Assembly (NCBI GenBank): GCA_020848735.1
Contig: JADLHO010000007.1
Span: forward strand, 1-36,418
Direction of reading: 5' to 3'
DNA: 36,418 nt
Source: Planctomycetota bacterium
GTDB lineage: Bacteria; Planctomycetota; UBA1135; UBA2386
In this document: in pieces, positions 1 through 8,580 of the stretch
Layout: every line of letters begins with the position of its first letter
Numbering within the stretch: the stretch's first letter is position 1
Notes under the pieces: model-generated
Told to the model about the DNA's origin: nothing
Databases searched by the model: none
The model's input: the letters and a program-made list of their open reading frames with translations, nothing else
Translations under genes and position numbers: made by a program

Positions 1-1009
1 CGAGGCCGAACGGCGGGAGCGCGAGGGAGACCAGCGGGATGCGCGGCGCATCGAGGTCGCCCAGCACGCGCACGCCCGGGAGGCTGCGGCAGCCGTCGAG
101 CAAGGCGGCGGCGAGCTCGCGGCCGTGCGCGGCCAGCTCCTCCATCCCGATCTCGCGGAGGAGTTCGAGGGCCGCGGCGAGACCGAGCACGCCTTCGACG
201 TTGGGCGTCCCCGCCTCGAAGCGGTGGGGGCCGTCGCGGAGTTCGAGTGCCTCGCGCTGGACCCGCGCGACCATGCCCCCACCCCAGAGCGACGGAGTCA
301 GGCGTTCGAGCCAGCCATTCCGCGCGACGAGCACGCCGGCACCGCCCGGCGCGCCGAGCTTGTGGCCGGAGAACGCATAGAAATCGCAATCCAATGCGGT
401 GAGGTCGACGGGCAGATGCCCTGCGCCCTGCGCGCCGTCGACGAGCACCGGCACGCCGTGCGCATGCGCGAGCTCGAGGATCGCCGGCAGCGGGGCGAGC
501 GTCCCGAGCACGTTGCTCGCGTGGTGCACGGCGATGAGCCGCGTGCGCGGACCGATCGCCGCGGCGAGCTCGTGCCAGCGCGGAGTGCCGTCGTCGTCGG
601 AGCCGATCACGCGCAGCGTCGCGTGCGCGCGCCAGGGCAGTGCATTGGCGTGATGCTCCGCGAGCGTGGCGATGACCTCGTCCTCGGCGTCGAGCCCGAG
701 CCCGGCGGCGACGAGGTTGATCGCGTCGGTGGTGCCGCGCACGAAGACGACCTCGCCGGGACTCGCACCGACATGGGCGGCGACGACGTGGCGGACCGCC
801 TCGTAGGCGCCGCTCGCCTCGGCGGCGAGCGGGTGCACGCCGCGGTGCACGTTCGCGGTGTACTCGTCGTGATAGCGGCGGATCGCCTCGAGCACGCGCC
901 GCGAGCGCGGAGCGGTCGAGGCCGAGTCGAGATGGACGAGCCGCTGTCCCGCGAGCGTGCGGCCGAGCAGGGGGAACTCGCGGCGCAGGGCGACGACGTC
1001 GAGCGTCAT
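1..1009 (-). CDS. SufS-type class V aminotransferase / cysteine desulfurase-like protein (3' end outside window)
   Basis: PLP-dependent fold-type I enzyme of the SufS/CsdA group. It would act in the cytosol, removing sulfur (or selenium) from cysteine or carrying out a related PLP reaction. The 336 visible residues contain the SufS-like EHHANALPW stretch (His118/119), the cofactor Asp191 and Gln194 in DGAQ, the Schiff-base lysine Lys217 in SGHK, and FEAGTPN at 264-270. The ATG at 1007-1009 overlaps the stop of the upstream ligase gene as ATGA, so the two are probably translationally coupled. The catalytic cysteine loop of SufS (around residue 360) lies beyond the left edge, so desulfurase activity cannot be confirmed. 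Pairing with an adenylate-forming ligase rather than with sufBCD suggests a specialised biosynthetic role instead of housekeeping Fe-S assembly; that is inference. The family call is firm, the substrate open. Confidence 0.9.
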   Translation of the reverse strand, partial: MTLDVVALRREFPLLGRTLAGQRLVHLDSASTAPRSRRVLEAIRRYHDEYTANVHRGVHPLAAEASGAYEAVRHVVAAHVGASPGEVVFVRGTTDAINLVAAGLGLDAEDEVIATLAEHHANALPWRAHATLRVIGSDDDGTPRWHELAAAIGPRTRLIAVHHASNVLGTLAPLPAILELAHAHGVPVLVDGAQGAGHLPVDLTALDCDFYAFSGHKLGAPGGAGVLVARNGWLERLTPSLWGGGMVARVQREALELRDGPHRFEAGTPNVEGVLGLAAALELLREIGMEELAAHGRELAAALLDGCRSLPGVRVLGDLDAPRIPLVSLALPPFGL

Positions 1010-2343
1010 GCCGTCACGCACGCGGCGAGGTCGTCGTGCAGCGCGGCGGCGAGGCGGAACTTGCCGGACGCCTCGACGGGCAGGGTCGCGACGCAACGCA
1101 CGCGCGGGCTCGCGCCGAGCAGCTCGCCGACGATCGCGGCCGCCGCCGCCGCGTCGGGGCTCGCCGTGCCGTCGCCGAGCAGATCGAGTTCGAACTCGCG
1201 GGCGCCCTTCTGGCGCAGGCGCCAATGGAGGAGCCCATCCTGCCGCGCGAGTGCTTTGTCGATCGTGCGCACGGTGACGAGGCGGCCGTCGGTCGCGCGC
1301 ACGAGATCCGCGCTCCGGCCTTCGAGCGAGGCGAGCACGACGCCGTCGTCGCGGCCGCACGCGCAGGGACCTTCCAGTGGCCGCACGAGGTCCCCGGTGT
1401 CGAAGCGCACGAGGTTGAGCCAGGGATTGCGCAGGGTCGTGACGAGCAGCCGCGCGACGCCCGCGAGTCCGTCCACGTGATCGAGCGGCAGCAGCTCGAC
1501 GTGCGACCAGGCGCTGTTGTGGTGATGGCGGCCGTGCGCGCACTCCATGAACACGAAGCCGCACTCGGTCGAGCCGTACGCATCGAGGATCGGCGCCGCG
1601 AAGCTCCGCGCGATCGCCGCCAGGTGACGTCGCGACGGGAACTCGTAGCTGACGTCGATGAACTCCGGTTGCCAGGGCCGGCGCCCGAGGCGTTGCAGGC
1701 GCAGCGCGAAGAACGCGAGGTAGGCGGGATCCGCCTCGAGCGCGTGCGGGGCGAAGGCCTCGAGCTCGTCGGCCATGCGCAGCACGTCCTTGTCGGTCCA
1801 GAGCGCGGGGTCGGGCGTCTGGTTGAGGAAGAGCAGCCGGTCGTCGAGCACGCGCTCCGCCATCGGCACGGCGCCGACGTGGCAGAGATTGCCCGAGCAC
1901 ACGGGCGTGGTGAGCACGGCCTCGCGGTAGCCGGGGGTGGCGACGCAGCGCGCGCTGAGCGGGTGGATCGAGAAGCCGTCGAGCTCCTGCTCGTCCCACC
2001 AGGGCTGGTGCCAGAGCACCTGGACGCGATCGCTGGTCGTGCCACTCGTGCCGACGAAGGCGATGCGACCGTCGCGCAGCGCGTCCTGGAGCGAGGCGCC
2101 GTCGGGCACGAGGCCGTGCGGGAACGCGCGACGCAGCGCGGCCTTGTCGAGCACCGGGAAGCGGGCGAGTGCCGCGCGACAGGCGGCCGCGGGTTCGAGG
2201 TCGCGCGACGGCGCCGCGATCCCGCGGTAGAGGGGCACGCGCGTCGCGCAGTGCTCCAGGGTCTGCCGCAGCGCGAGCCAGTGGGAGTCCGACGGGCGGA
2301 CAGGGCCGGAGCGCGCGCCGTGCGCGGGAACGTGTCGCAACAC
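1006..2343 (-). CDS. PaaK-like adenylate-forming ligase
   Basis: Member of the ANL superfamily, closest in layout to phenylacetate-CoA ligase (PaaK). These enzymes activate a carboxylate with ATP and usually pass it to CoA. Length is 445 residues, as in PaaK. Visible motifs are the phosphate loop GTSGTTSD (98-105), YGSTE (256-260), FDTGD (314-318), a CACGRD segment (327-332) typical of PaaK relatives, and the likely catalytic lysine Lys428 in SGKFR. The N-terminal LRQTLEHCATRVPLYR also fits PaaK. I place the start at GTG 2341-2343 because no in-frame ATG lies near and a TACCAT hexamer sits 7 nt upstream; TTG at 2340 is an alternative. Its TGA overlaps the ATG of the PLP enzyme. The substrate is unknown and could be an aromatic acid, a fatty acid or an amino acid. 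Confidence 0.88.
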   Translation of the reverse strand: MLRHVPAHGARSGPVRPSDSHWLALRQTLEHCATRVPLYRGIAAPSRDLEPAAACRAALARFPVLDKAALRRAFPHGLVPDGASLQDALRDGRIAFVGTSGTTSDRVQVLWHQPWWDEQELDGFSIHPLSARCVATPGYREAVLTTPVCSGNLCHVGAVPMAERVLDDRLLFLNQTPDPALWTDKDVLRMADELEAFAPHALEADPAYLAFFALRLQRLGRRPWQPEFIDVSYEFPSRRHLAAIARSFAAPILDAYGSTECGFVFMECAHGRHHHNSAWSHVELLPLDHVDGLAGVARLLVTTLRNPWLNLVRFDTGDLVRPLEGPCACGRDDGVVLASLEGRSADLVRATDGRLVTVRTIDKALARQDGLLHWRLRQKGAREFELDLLGDGTASPDAAAAAAIVGELLGASPRVRCVATLPVEASGKFRLAAALHDDLAACVTA

Positions 2344-2385
2344 GCGGCGGATGGTAGCGGGCGCGACGACACGTATCCTCCGCCG
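2344..2385. promoter_or_regulatory. Compact divergent promoter, probably leaderless both ways
   Basis: Only 42 bp separate the divergent ligase and peptidase genes. On the plus strand TATCCT (2374-2379) lies 6 nt before the peptidase ATG. On the minus strand TACCAT (2356-2351) lies 7 nt before the ligase GTG. The hexamers are exactly 17 bp apart, so each -10 occupies the other's -35 position. Neither start has a Shine-Dalgarno sequence. This is pattern reading, not mapped transcription. Confidence 0.45.
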
Positions 2386-3087
2386 ATGGCCGCCACTTTC
2401 TTCCTCGCCGCCGACCACCGCGCCCTCGATCTGGACGCCGTGCGCGCGCTGCTCGTCGCGTCGCGAGTCCGCGAAACCTGGGCCTGCTACATCGGCGCGG
2501 CGCACGACGACGACCTGGACTTTGCGGCACGAAGCCGGGCGAAACTCACGTCCGGACTGGGCCTGCGCTGCGAGGCCCCGCGGCTCTCCGACCCCGCGCT
2601 CGAGGTCGACGCGGCACGCCGTGCGATCCTCGGCGCCTCGCTGCTCTTCCTCGACGGCGGGGACACCGTCGGGCTCGTCGCGCATGCGCGCGCGCGCGGA
2701 CTGCACGATGCCTTCGCCGAGGCGGCGCGCGGCGCGATCGTGGTCGCGGGGGTCTCGGCCGGGAGCTGCGCGGTCGCACCCTTCACGATCGGCTACGACG
2801 CGGACGAGCGCGCGCTCGCCTCGCCCTGCTTCGCGATGGGTGTCGCGGAGCCGCTCGACGTGCACAGCGAGGACGACGACTGGGCGGAGATGCGTCTCCT
2901 GCTGGAGGCCGTCGCGGGGCGACCCGGCCTCGCGCAGAGCGGGATCGTGATCCCGAGCGGCTCCGCGCTCGTCGTCGATGCCCTCGGCCGGATGAGCTCG
3001 CACGGCCGCCAGCTCTGCGAGCGGCGTTCCCTGGGGGCGCGAGGGGCCTGGTCCATCGAGCGCATCGCCCGGGCCGCGGCCGGGTGA
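2386..3087 (+). CDS. Peptidase S51 family protein (cyanophycinase / dipeptidase E-like)
   Basis: Cytosolic serine hydrolase of the class I glutamine-amidotransferase-like fold, 233 residues, the usual size of dipeptidase E (about 230). The nucleophile elbow GVSAGSCA places the serine at Ser124, as in the family G-x-S-A-G motif. FLDGGDTVGL (88-97) matches the conserved GG-N/D-T segment that precedes the elbow in S51 enzymes. There is no signal peptide, so it should act inside the cell. S51 enzymes cleave Asp-X dipeptides, cyanophycin or similar substrates; which one applies here cannot be read from the sequence. It starts at the ATG next to a leaderless-type promoter and may lead a short run with the two exported proteins downstream, although the 84-bp gap makes an operon uncertain. 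Confidence 0.85.
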   Translation: MAATFFLAADHRALDLDAVRALLVASRVRETWACYIGAAHDDDLDFAARSRAKLTSGLGLRCEAPRLSDPALEVDAARRAILGASLLFLDGGDTVGLVAHARARGLHDAFAEAARGAIVVAGVSAGSCAVAPFTIGYDADERALASPCFAMGVAEPLDVHSEDDDWAEMRLLLEAVAGRPGLAQSGIVIPSGSALVVDALGRMSSHGRQLCERRSLGARGAWSIERIARAAAG

Positions 3088-3171
3088 AACGCGGGCGCGG
3101 TCGCGCGGGTTGTCCCGAGAGGCGCCGGGCCGGACCCTCGGCTCGGCGATCCCGTGAGGCCTGCAATCGCC

Positions 3172-4299
3172 ATGATCCGCTCCGTCCGTGTGTCTCCTCT
3201 CCCCGCGTGGGTCCTCGCCCTCGTCGCGCAGGGCGGGATCGCCGTGGGCCTCTGCGCCCAGGTCCCGCTCGATCTCCGCAGTTGGACCGCCGAGTCCTAT
3301 CCCGCCGTCAGCGGCTTCGACAATGGCCGCTGGACGGTCTCCGGGGACGGCACGAGCGTCACGCAATCCGTCAACGGTCAGCCGACGCTCTTCTACAGCC
3401 CCTTCGACGTCATGAGCCTCCGCATCGACGGGCGCATCCGCGTCGGGACGAGCGGCGACAACGATTACATCGGCTTCGTGATCGGGGTCCGGCCCGGCGA
3501 TCCGGCCAATCCCGCGGCCGAGTACCTGCTGATCGACTGGAAGCGCGGCACGCAGCTCTACGACTTCGGCGCACCGTCGTGCACGTCCGGCAGCACGGCC
3601 GACCGCGGGCTCGCGGTCTCCCACGTCCACGGCATCCCCACGGCCGACGAGTTCTGGGGGCACGTCAACCTGGACACCGCACCCTGCTCGGGGCCGTCCG
3701 ACCGCGTCGACGAGCTCGCGCGCGCGACGAACCTCGGCGACAGCGGCTGGGTCAACCAGACCGACTACGCGTTCACCTTCGTCTTCGATCCGAGCCGCCT
3801 CGAGGTCTGGGTCGACGGTGTGCTCGAGATCGCCGTGAGCGGCGTCTTCCCGATCGGCCGCTTCGGCTTCTACAACTTCTCGCAGGGCACGGTGACGTAC
3901 AGCGCCTTCCAGGCGGGCTGCACGGCGAGCACGGTGAACTACGGCCTCGGCTATGCGGGGAGCCTGGGTGTGCCGGGCCTGGGCAGTTCGCTCCCGCAGA
4001 TCGGCACGACGCTGAGCATCGTCGGCGGCAATGCGGCCGGAGTCCCCTGTGCCGGCGTGCTGCTCTACGGCTTCGCGCCGGCCGACCTCGACTCGGGCTT
4101 CCTCGGTCGCATCCTGGTCGAGCCGTTCCTGCTCGAGGGTCTCGCCTTCCCGGTCGAGGGCATGACGAAACTCCTCGGGATCCCGAACGACCTCACGTTC
4201 TGCGGCGGACGCCTCTACCTCCAGGCGCTCCACCTCGACGCGGGCGCCGGCGCGGGTCTCGCCTTCTCCCCGGGACTCCGCCTCGTGATCGGGACCTGA
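3172..4299 (+). CDS. Exported thrombospondin C-domain-like protein with beta-rich C-terminal domain
   Basis: Predicted exported protein of 375 residues. The N-terminus (MIRSVRVSPLPAW then a hydrophobic stretch ending GLCAQ) is a signal peptide. Residues about 30-250 resemble the lectin-like C-terminal domain of thrombospondins: the NDYIGFVIG and LLIDWKRG segments and the closing GRFGFYNFSQG are characteristic. The last ~110 residues form an all-beta domain that recurs in other exported proteins of this window. The ATG at 3172 is preferred over GTG 3154 because it begins directly at the signal peptide and has a GAGG at 3156-3159. The function is likely binding or surface display; no catalytic motif is seen. 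It precedes the sulfatase by 104 bp on the same strand. Confidence 0.82.
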   Translation: MIRSVRVSPLPAWVLALVAQGGIAVGLCAQVPLDLRSWTAESYPAVSGFDNGRWTVSGDGTSVTQSVNGQPTLFYSPFDVMSLRIDGRIRVGTSGDNDYIGFVIGVRPGDPANPAAEYLLIDWKRGTQLYDFGAPSCTSGSTADRGLAVSHVHGIPTADEFWGHVNLDTAPCSGPSDRVDELARATNLGDSGWVNQTDYAFTFVFDPSRLEVWVDGVLEIAVSGVFPIGRFGFYNFSQGTVTYSAFQAGCTASTVNYGLGYAGSLGVPGLGSSLPQIGTTLSIVGGNAAGVPCAGVLLYGFAPADLDSGFLGRILVEPFLLEGLAFPVEGMTKLLGIPNDLTFCGGRLYLQALHLDAGAGAGLAFSPGLRLVIGT

Positions 4300-4403
4300 G
4301 GGACGAGCCGCGCGGGTCCCGCGCGTGGGCTGCGGTGGAGCGGGCGAGGCGGTTGCGTTCTCCGCGCACCCTTGCCCAGCCCGTGCCCGCGGGACGGAGT
4401 CCG

Positions 4404-6137
4404 ATGTCCGATCCAAGCCGTGCGATCCGCGCGATCGCGTTCACGTTCCTCGCCGCGCTCGCCGCCGCCCGTTCCGGCGCCGCGCAGGCCACGGGTGACA
4501 ACCTCCTCATCGTGATCGCCGACGACCTCGGCGTGGATCAGGTGGCCTGCTATGGCGAAGGCACGCGGACCGCGCCGACGCCGACGATCGACGCGTTGGC
4601 CGCGTCGGGCGTGCTCTTCCGCAATGCCTGGGCGCATCCGCTCTGCTCGCCGACGCGCGCCGCATTGCACACGGGCCGTCGGCCCTTCCGCACCGGCATC
4701 GGCACCGCGCTCGCCGGCGCGAACGACCCGGTGCTCGCGCTCGCGGAGACCACGCTCCCCGAGCTCGTGGGCGCTGCCGGCCATGCGACGGCATTGATCG
4801 GCAAGTGGCACCTCGGCACGAACGGCATCGGTGGGGCGCTCGCCCCCAATGCCGCCGGCTGGTCGCACTTCGCGGGCGCGCTCGCGGGAGCGGTGCCGTC
4901 CTATTACCAATGGGTGCGCGTCGTCGATGGCACGGCGCGCATGCACACCAGCTATGCGACGAGCACGAGCGTCGACGACGCTCTGGCCTGGATCGGCGCG
5001 CGCAGCGGGCCCTGGCTCTGCGTCGTCGTCTTCCATGCGCCGCACACGCCCTACGAGGCGCCGCCGGCCTCGCTGCATTCGGAGGACCTCACGGGTCTCG
5101 ACCCGAACACGACGCCGCGCCCCTTCTACCGCGCGATGGTCGAGGCGATGGACCGCGAGCTGGCGCGGCTGCTCGCCGGTCTCGGCGCGGCGCGGGCGCG
5201 GACCAACGTGATCTTCCTCGGCGACAACGGCACGCCCGGGACCATCGCCATGGCGCCCTTCACGCGCAGCCACGGCAAGGGCACGCCCTACGAGGGTGGG
5301 GTCAACGTGCCGCTGATCGTCGCGGGTCCGATCGTCGCGGCGCCCGGTCGGGAGAGCGCGGCGCTCGTCGAGGCGAGCGACGTCTTCACGACGGCCGCCG
5401 CGCTCTGCGGCGTCGATGCACGTGCAGCGCTGCCGGCGGGCACGGCGCTCGATGGCGTGTCCTTCGTCGACGTCCTCGCGAATCCCTCGGCGGCCGGATC
5501 GAGGCGCAGCGTCTTCGCCGAGCGCTTCGACGACGGCGACGAGGACGCCTGCGTGCGCGACGCGCGTCACAAGCTCATCCGTCGCCGATCCGGCAGCACG
5601 GAGACCTTCGAGCTCTACGACCTCGTCGCGGATCCCTTCGAGGCCGACGAGCTGCTGGCCGGTTCGCTCGACGCGGAGCAGCAGCGCGCCTGGGAGGAGC
5701 TGCGCGCCGTGCTCGCCGCGGCCCGCGACGAGGGCCTCGCACTCCGCTTCGGCGCGGGCTGCGGCGGACTCGCGCTGGACGCCGCGGCCGGCGCACCGAC
5801 CCTCGGCGCCGGGTTCACGGTCGCGATCGAGTCGATCGACCCCGCCGCGAGCGCTGCGGCGCTCCTGCTCGGTCTCTCCCGCGATCTCGCGGGCAGCGTG
5901 GCCCTGCCTCTCCCGCTCGACGCGTTCGGGATGCCGGGCTGTGCGCTCCTCGTGTCGATCGAGGACGCGATCCCCTTGCCGATCGGCGCGGGTCGCGCGG
6001 CGTTCGGCTTCGCGGTGCCGGCCGAGCCGTCCCTGCTCGATGCGAGGTTCCACTCGCAGGGTCTCGTGCTGCAGCTCGCCGCGAATCCTGCCGGCGTGCT
6101 GCTCAGCAACGCGCTCACGACGGTCGTCGGGGCCTGA
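4404..6137 (+). CDS. Exported type I sulfatase (arylsulfatase A family)
   Basis: Sulfate-ester hydrolase of 577 residues with a signal peptide ending near GAAQA (residues 24-29). Metal ligands are the early Asp40-Asp41 pair in VIADDLG. The signature CSPTR begins at Cys81, the cysteine expected to be oxidised to formylglycine. GKWHLG follows, then HAPHTPY and FLGDNG (metal ligands), and SHGKGTPYEGGVNVP. The catalytic region covers about residues 30-445. The remaining ~125 residues are the beta-rich C-terminal domain also seen in the preceding protein (GMPGCALLVS, then FHSQGLVLQL and SNALTTVVG). A GGAG lies 4 nt before the ATG. The likely substrates are sulfated polysaccharides, as for other planctomycete-type sulfatases, but this is not shown by the sequence. 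No sulfatase-maturation gene lies in the window. Confidence 0.93.
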   Translation: MSDPSRAIRAIAFTFLAALAAARSGAAQATGDNLLIVIADDLGVDQVACYGEGTRTAPTPTIDALAASGVLFRNAWAHPLCSPTRAALHTGRRPFRTGIGTALAGANDPVLALAETTLPELVGAAGHATALIGKWHLGTNGIGGALAPNAAGWSHFAGALAGAVPSYYQWVRVVDGTARMHTSYATSTSVDDALAWIGARSGPWLCVVVFHAPHTPYEAPPASLHSEDLTGLDPNTTPRPFYRAMVEAMDRELARLLAGLGAARARTNVIFLGDNGTPGTIAMAPFTRSHGKGTPYEGGVNVPLIVAGPIVAAPGRESAALVEASDVFTTAAALCGVDARAALPAGTALDGVSFVDVLANPSAAGSRRSVFAERFDDGDEDACVRDARHKLIRRRSGSTETFELYDLVADPFEADELLAGSLDAEQQRAWEELRAVLAAARDEGLALRFGAGCGGLALDAAAGAPTLGAGFTVAIESIDPAASAAALLLGLSRDLAGSVALPLPLDAFGMPGCALLVSIEDAIPLPIGAGRAAFGFAVPAEPSLLDARFHSQGLVLQLAANPAGVLLSNALTTVVGA

Positions 6138-6153
6138 GCGATCCGCGCGGTGC

Positions 6154-7230
6154 TCACACGTCGAAGCGCACCACGAGCTGCACGCCGGGGTTCTGCAGGA
6201 TGCCGAGCGGCGGGGCCTGACCCGTGCCGTAGAGGATGCGCGCGTTCAGCGTCGGCGGCGGTCCGGGCGGCAGTTCGAGCGTGTAGCCCGCGCCGAGCAC
6301 CGCCTGGCTGAGGCCGGGCCAGAACGTGAAGGCCTGCGCCGTCACGCGCATCGCGGCCCAACTCGGCGACCAGGGCAAGGTCGCGCTCACGCTGAACTGG
6401 CCATTCGCGCCGTAGTTGCCGCCGAGCACGATCAGGGCATCGGTGCGGATGAGCTGGTTGCAGCTCCCCGCGGGATAGGGGATCGACGGGTCGCTCGCCC
6501 CGATCGCGATCGCGGCGAACTGACCCGCGACGCCGCTCGCGCCGAACGAGAGCAGGAGCTCGCCGCCGTTCTGGTCGACGAGCGCCAGGTTCGGCGCGAA
6601 GCCGTAGGGCGAGCAGTGGGGGTTGCCGCGGATCGCGACGCCGGCCGCGATCGAACCGACGAGGCCGTTGGTCGGCACCGCGAGGTCGTTGATCGCGCCC
6701 GTGCGGCGCGTGGTGTCGGTCGAGTAGTTGACGAAGTCCCAGGCGAGGTCGTGGTTGCCGTCGAAGACGAAGGGCTGGTCGAAGGGCAGCACGAAGTCGA
6801 AGGGGCCGACGAAGTCCGCGCTCAGCCCGGTGCGGTGCGGGATCTGCACGATGCGGCGCGACATCGCGAGCGTCGCGCCGGTGACGAAGTTGCCGGCGAA
6901 GGACGTCCCCGCGTTCGCGAGGTCCGCGTCGCCGACGAAGAGCTCGACGTCGATCGCGCGCGCGGCGCCGGAGAGCGTGCCGCCCGGCGCATTGGCGCGC
7001 AGCGCCAGCGAGCCGATCGTCATCGCGTGCCCGCGGCAGTCGCCGTGGATCTGCTGCAGCCGCAGACCGCCGCTGTAGCTGCCGGAGTTGTCGGGGCTGA
7101 AGGGCCAGGTGTCGCCCGCGTTCGCATCGAGGCTCGCGTAGTAGGCGGGCGAGACGAAGGGCGTGCCCTGGGCGGCGACGGCCGCCGTGGCGGCGAGGGT
7201 GGCGACGAGGGTGCGACGGAGTGCGGTCAT
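6154..7230 (-). CDS. Exported protein of unknown function
   Basis: I do not recognise a named family. The 358-residue product starts with a clear signal peptide (MTALRRTLVATLAATAAVAAQ). The mature part is rich in Gly, Ala, Asn and aromatic residues with short alternating beta-type segments, for example DNHDL-like turns and several GxN/SGG loops, and there are no obvious catalytic motifs. The C-terminal third (from about residue 255) may be a remote version of the beta-rich domain found in neighbouring exported proteins, but the match is weak. The gene converges on the sulfatase gene with 16 bp between stops. A TACCCT hexamer at 7253-7248 lies 17 nt before the ATG and could be a -10 element. 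Probably periplasmic or surface located. Confidence 0.75.
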   Translation of the reverse strand: MTALRRTLVATLAATAAVAAQGTPFVSPAYYASLDANAGDTWPFSPDNSGSYSGGLRLQQIHGDCRGHAMTIGSLALRANAPGGTLSGAARAIDVELFVGDADLANAGTSFAGNFVTGATLAMSRRIVQIPHRTGLSADFVGPFDFVLPFDQPFVFDGNHDLAWDFVNYSTDTTRRTGAINDLAVPTNGLVGSIAAGVAIRGNPHCSPYGFAPNLALVDQNGGELLLSFGASGVAGQFAAIAIGASDPSIPYPAGSCNQLIRTDALIVLGGNYGANGQFSVSATLPWSPSWAAMRVTAQAFTFWPGLSQAVLGAGYTLELPPGPPPTLNARILYGTGQAPPLGILQNPGVQLVVRFDV

Positions 7231-7316
7231 GGGCAGCCTGGCGTCGAAGGGTACGACGGACCGCGCGGCGCGGTCGGGGCCCGGCGCCAAGGGCGCGATG
7301 GCAGGGTGCTCCGCGC

Positions 7317-7322
7317 TACGCT
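7317..7322 (+). promoter_or_regulatory. Candidate -10 element of a leaderless dinB promoter
   Basis: TACGCT ends 7 nt before the first of two GTG codons (7330, 7333) that can start dinB. No Shine-Dalgarno sequence precedes them. No convincing LexA-type operator is visible around it. Confidence 0.3.
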
Positions 7323-7329
7323 CCGCCCC

Positions 7330-8541
7330 GTGGTGCCGCGGACGATCCTGCACGCCGACATGGATGCGTTCTACGCGGCCATCGAGCAGCGCGACGATCC
7401 CAGCCTGCGCGGTCGTCCGGTCATCGTCGGCGGCCTGGGGCGTCGCGGCGTGGTCTCGACCGCGAGCTACGAGGCGCGGCAGTTCGGGGTGCGCTCCGCC
7501 ATGCCGATCGGGGAGGCGCGGCGGCGCTGTCCAGGCGGCGTCTTCCTCGTGCCGCGCATGGCCGCGTACGTCGCCGTGTCCGAGCAGGTGCAGGCGATCC
7601 TCGCGGCCTTCACCCCGCTGGTGGAGCCGTTGAGCCTTGACGAGGCCTTCCTCGACGTGAGCGGATCGCGACTCCTCTTCGGCGACGGCGAGGCGATCGC
7701 CGCGCGGATCCAGCGCGAGGTGCGCGAGGCGACGGCGCTGTCCGTCTCGGTCGGCGTGGCCGCCTGCAAGTTCGTCGCGAAGGTCGCCTCCGACCTGCGC
7801 AAGCCCGGTGGGCTCGTCGCGGTCCGCCCCGGCGACGAGGCCGCGTTCCTGGCCCCGCTCCCGGTCGCACGCCTCTGGGGGGCGGGGCGTGTGATGCAGG
7901 CGAAGCTCGAAGCACTCGGCCTTCGCACGATCGGCGAGCTCGCGGCACGGCCGCCCGCCGCGCTGGCCGCGGCGATCGGCAGCGCGGCCGCCGCACAGCT
8001 CCTCGCGCTCGCGCGCGGCGACGATCCGCGCGAGGTCGTCCCCGATCGCGATCCGCTCTCGATCGGACGCGAGATCACCTTCGAGCACGACCTGCGCGAC
8101 GATGCCGCCGTCGACCGCGTGCTGGTCGAGCTCTGCGAATCGGTCGGTCGGCGGCTCCGCGCCGAGGGCAAGGGCGCGCGGGTGCTGCGCGTGAAGCTGC
8201 GCTTCCCACCCTTCGTCACGCACTCGCGTCAGGAGCGCCTCGCCGTGGCGCTCGACGAGGACCTCGAGCTGCTGCGCGTCGCGCGCGGGCTGCTGGACAA
8301 GGGGCGTCGCCCCCGTCAGCCGCTCCGGCTGCTCGGCGTCGCCGCCGCGGAGCTCGCGGAGCGCCGACCGGCGCCGGCGCAGCTCCAGCTCTTCGACGCT
8401 CCCGGTGAGGACCGGACGCGCGCCCGGCGCCTGGACCAGGTCCTCGACGAGCTGCGCGGGCGATTCGGGACCGGCGTGATCCGCCGCGGCTCCTCGATCC
8501 GCGACGGCGAGACGCCCGCGCGCGACGCGGACGGCGACTGA
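7330..8541 (+). CDS. dinB: DNA polymerase IV (Y-family translesion polymerase)
   Basis: Low-fidelity DNA polymerase that copies past lesions. The product is 403 residues, close to the usual ~350-410. The palm-domain acidic residues are present: Asp10 in HADMDAFYAAIE and Asp104-Glu105 in SLDEAFLDVSG. VSTASYEARQFGVRSAMP (fingers) and SVGVA-x-x-K-x-x-AKxAS-x-x-x-KPGG are typical; the usual Asn in the latter is Cys147 here. The little-finger domain follows from about residue 240. QLQLF at 351-355 is a clean beta-clamp-binding motif. The start is one of two adjacent GTG codons (7330 or 7333); upstream there is a TANNNT hexamer and no Shine-Dalgarno sequence. The methyltransferase gene follows after 61 bp on the same strand. 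Confidence 0.96.
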   Translation: MVPRTILHADMDAFYAAIEQRDDPSLRGRPVIVGGLGRRGVVSTASYEARQFGVRSAMPIGEARRRCPGGVFLVPRMAAYVAVSEQVQAILAAFTPLVEPLSLDEAFLDVSGSRLLFGDGEAIAARIQREVREATALSVSVGVAACKFVAKVASDLRKPGGLVAVRPGDEAAFLAPLPVARLWGAGRVMQAKLEALGLRTIGELAARPPAALAAAIGSAAAAQLLALARGDDPREVVPDRDPLSIGREITFEHDLRDDAAVDRVLVELCESVGRRLRAEGKGARVLRVKLRFPPFVTHSRQERLAVALDEDLELLRVARGLLDKGRRPRQPLRLLGVAAAELAERRPAPAQLQLFDAPGEDRTRARRLDQVLDELRGRFGTGVIRRGSSIRDGETPARDADGD

Positions 8542-8580
8542 ATCCGGAGCCCCGGCGTGGACTCGGTCAGGTGCGTGACC

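Noticed and set aside
2686..2700. Alternating GC tract (CGCGCGCGCG) as a Z-DNA or regulatory element
   Set aside because: It lies inside the S51 peptidase coding frame and is explained by Arg/Ala codons.
4215..6053. Long open frame antisense to the sulfatase gene
   Set aside because: Very GC-rich DNA leaves long open antisense frames. The translation is Arg/Gly/Ala-rich low-complexity sequence without motifs, while the plus strand is a clear sulfatase.
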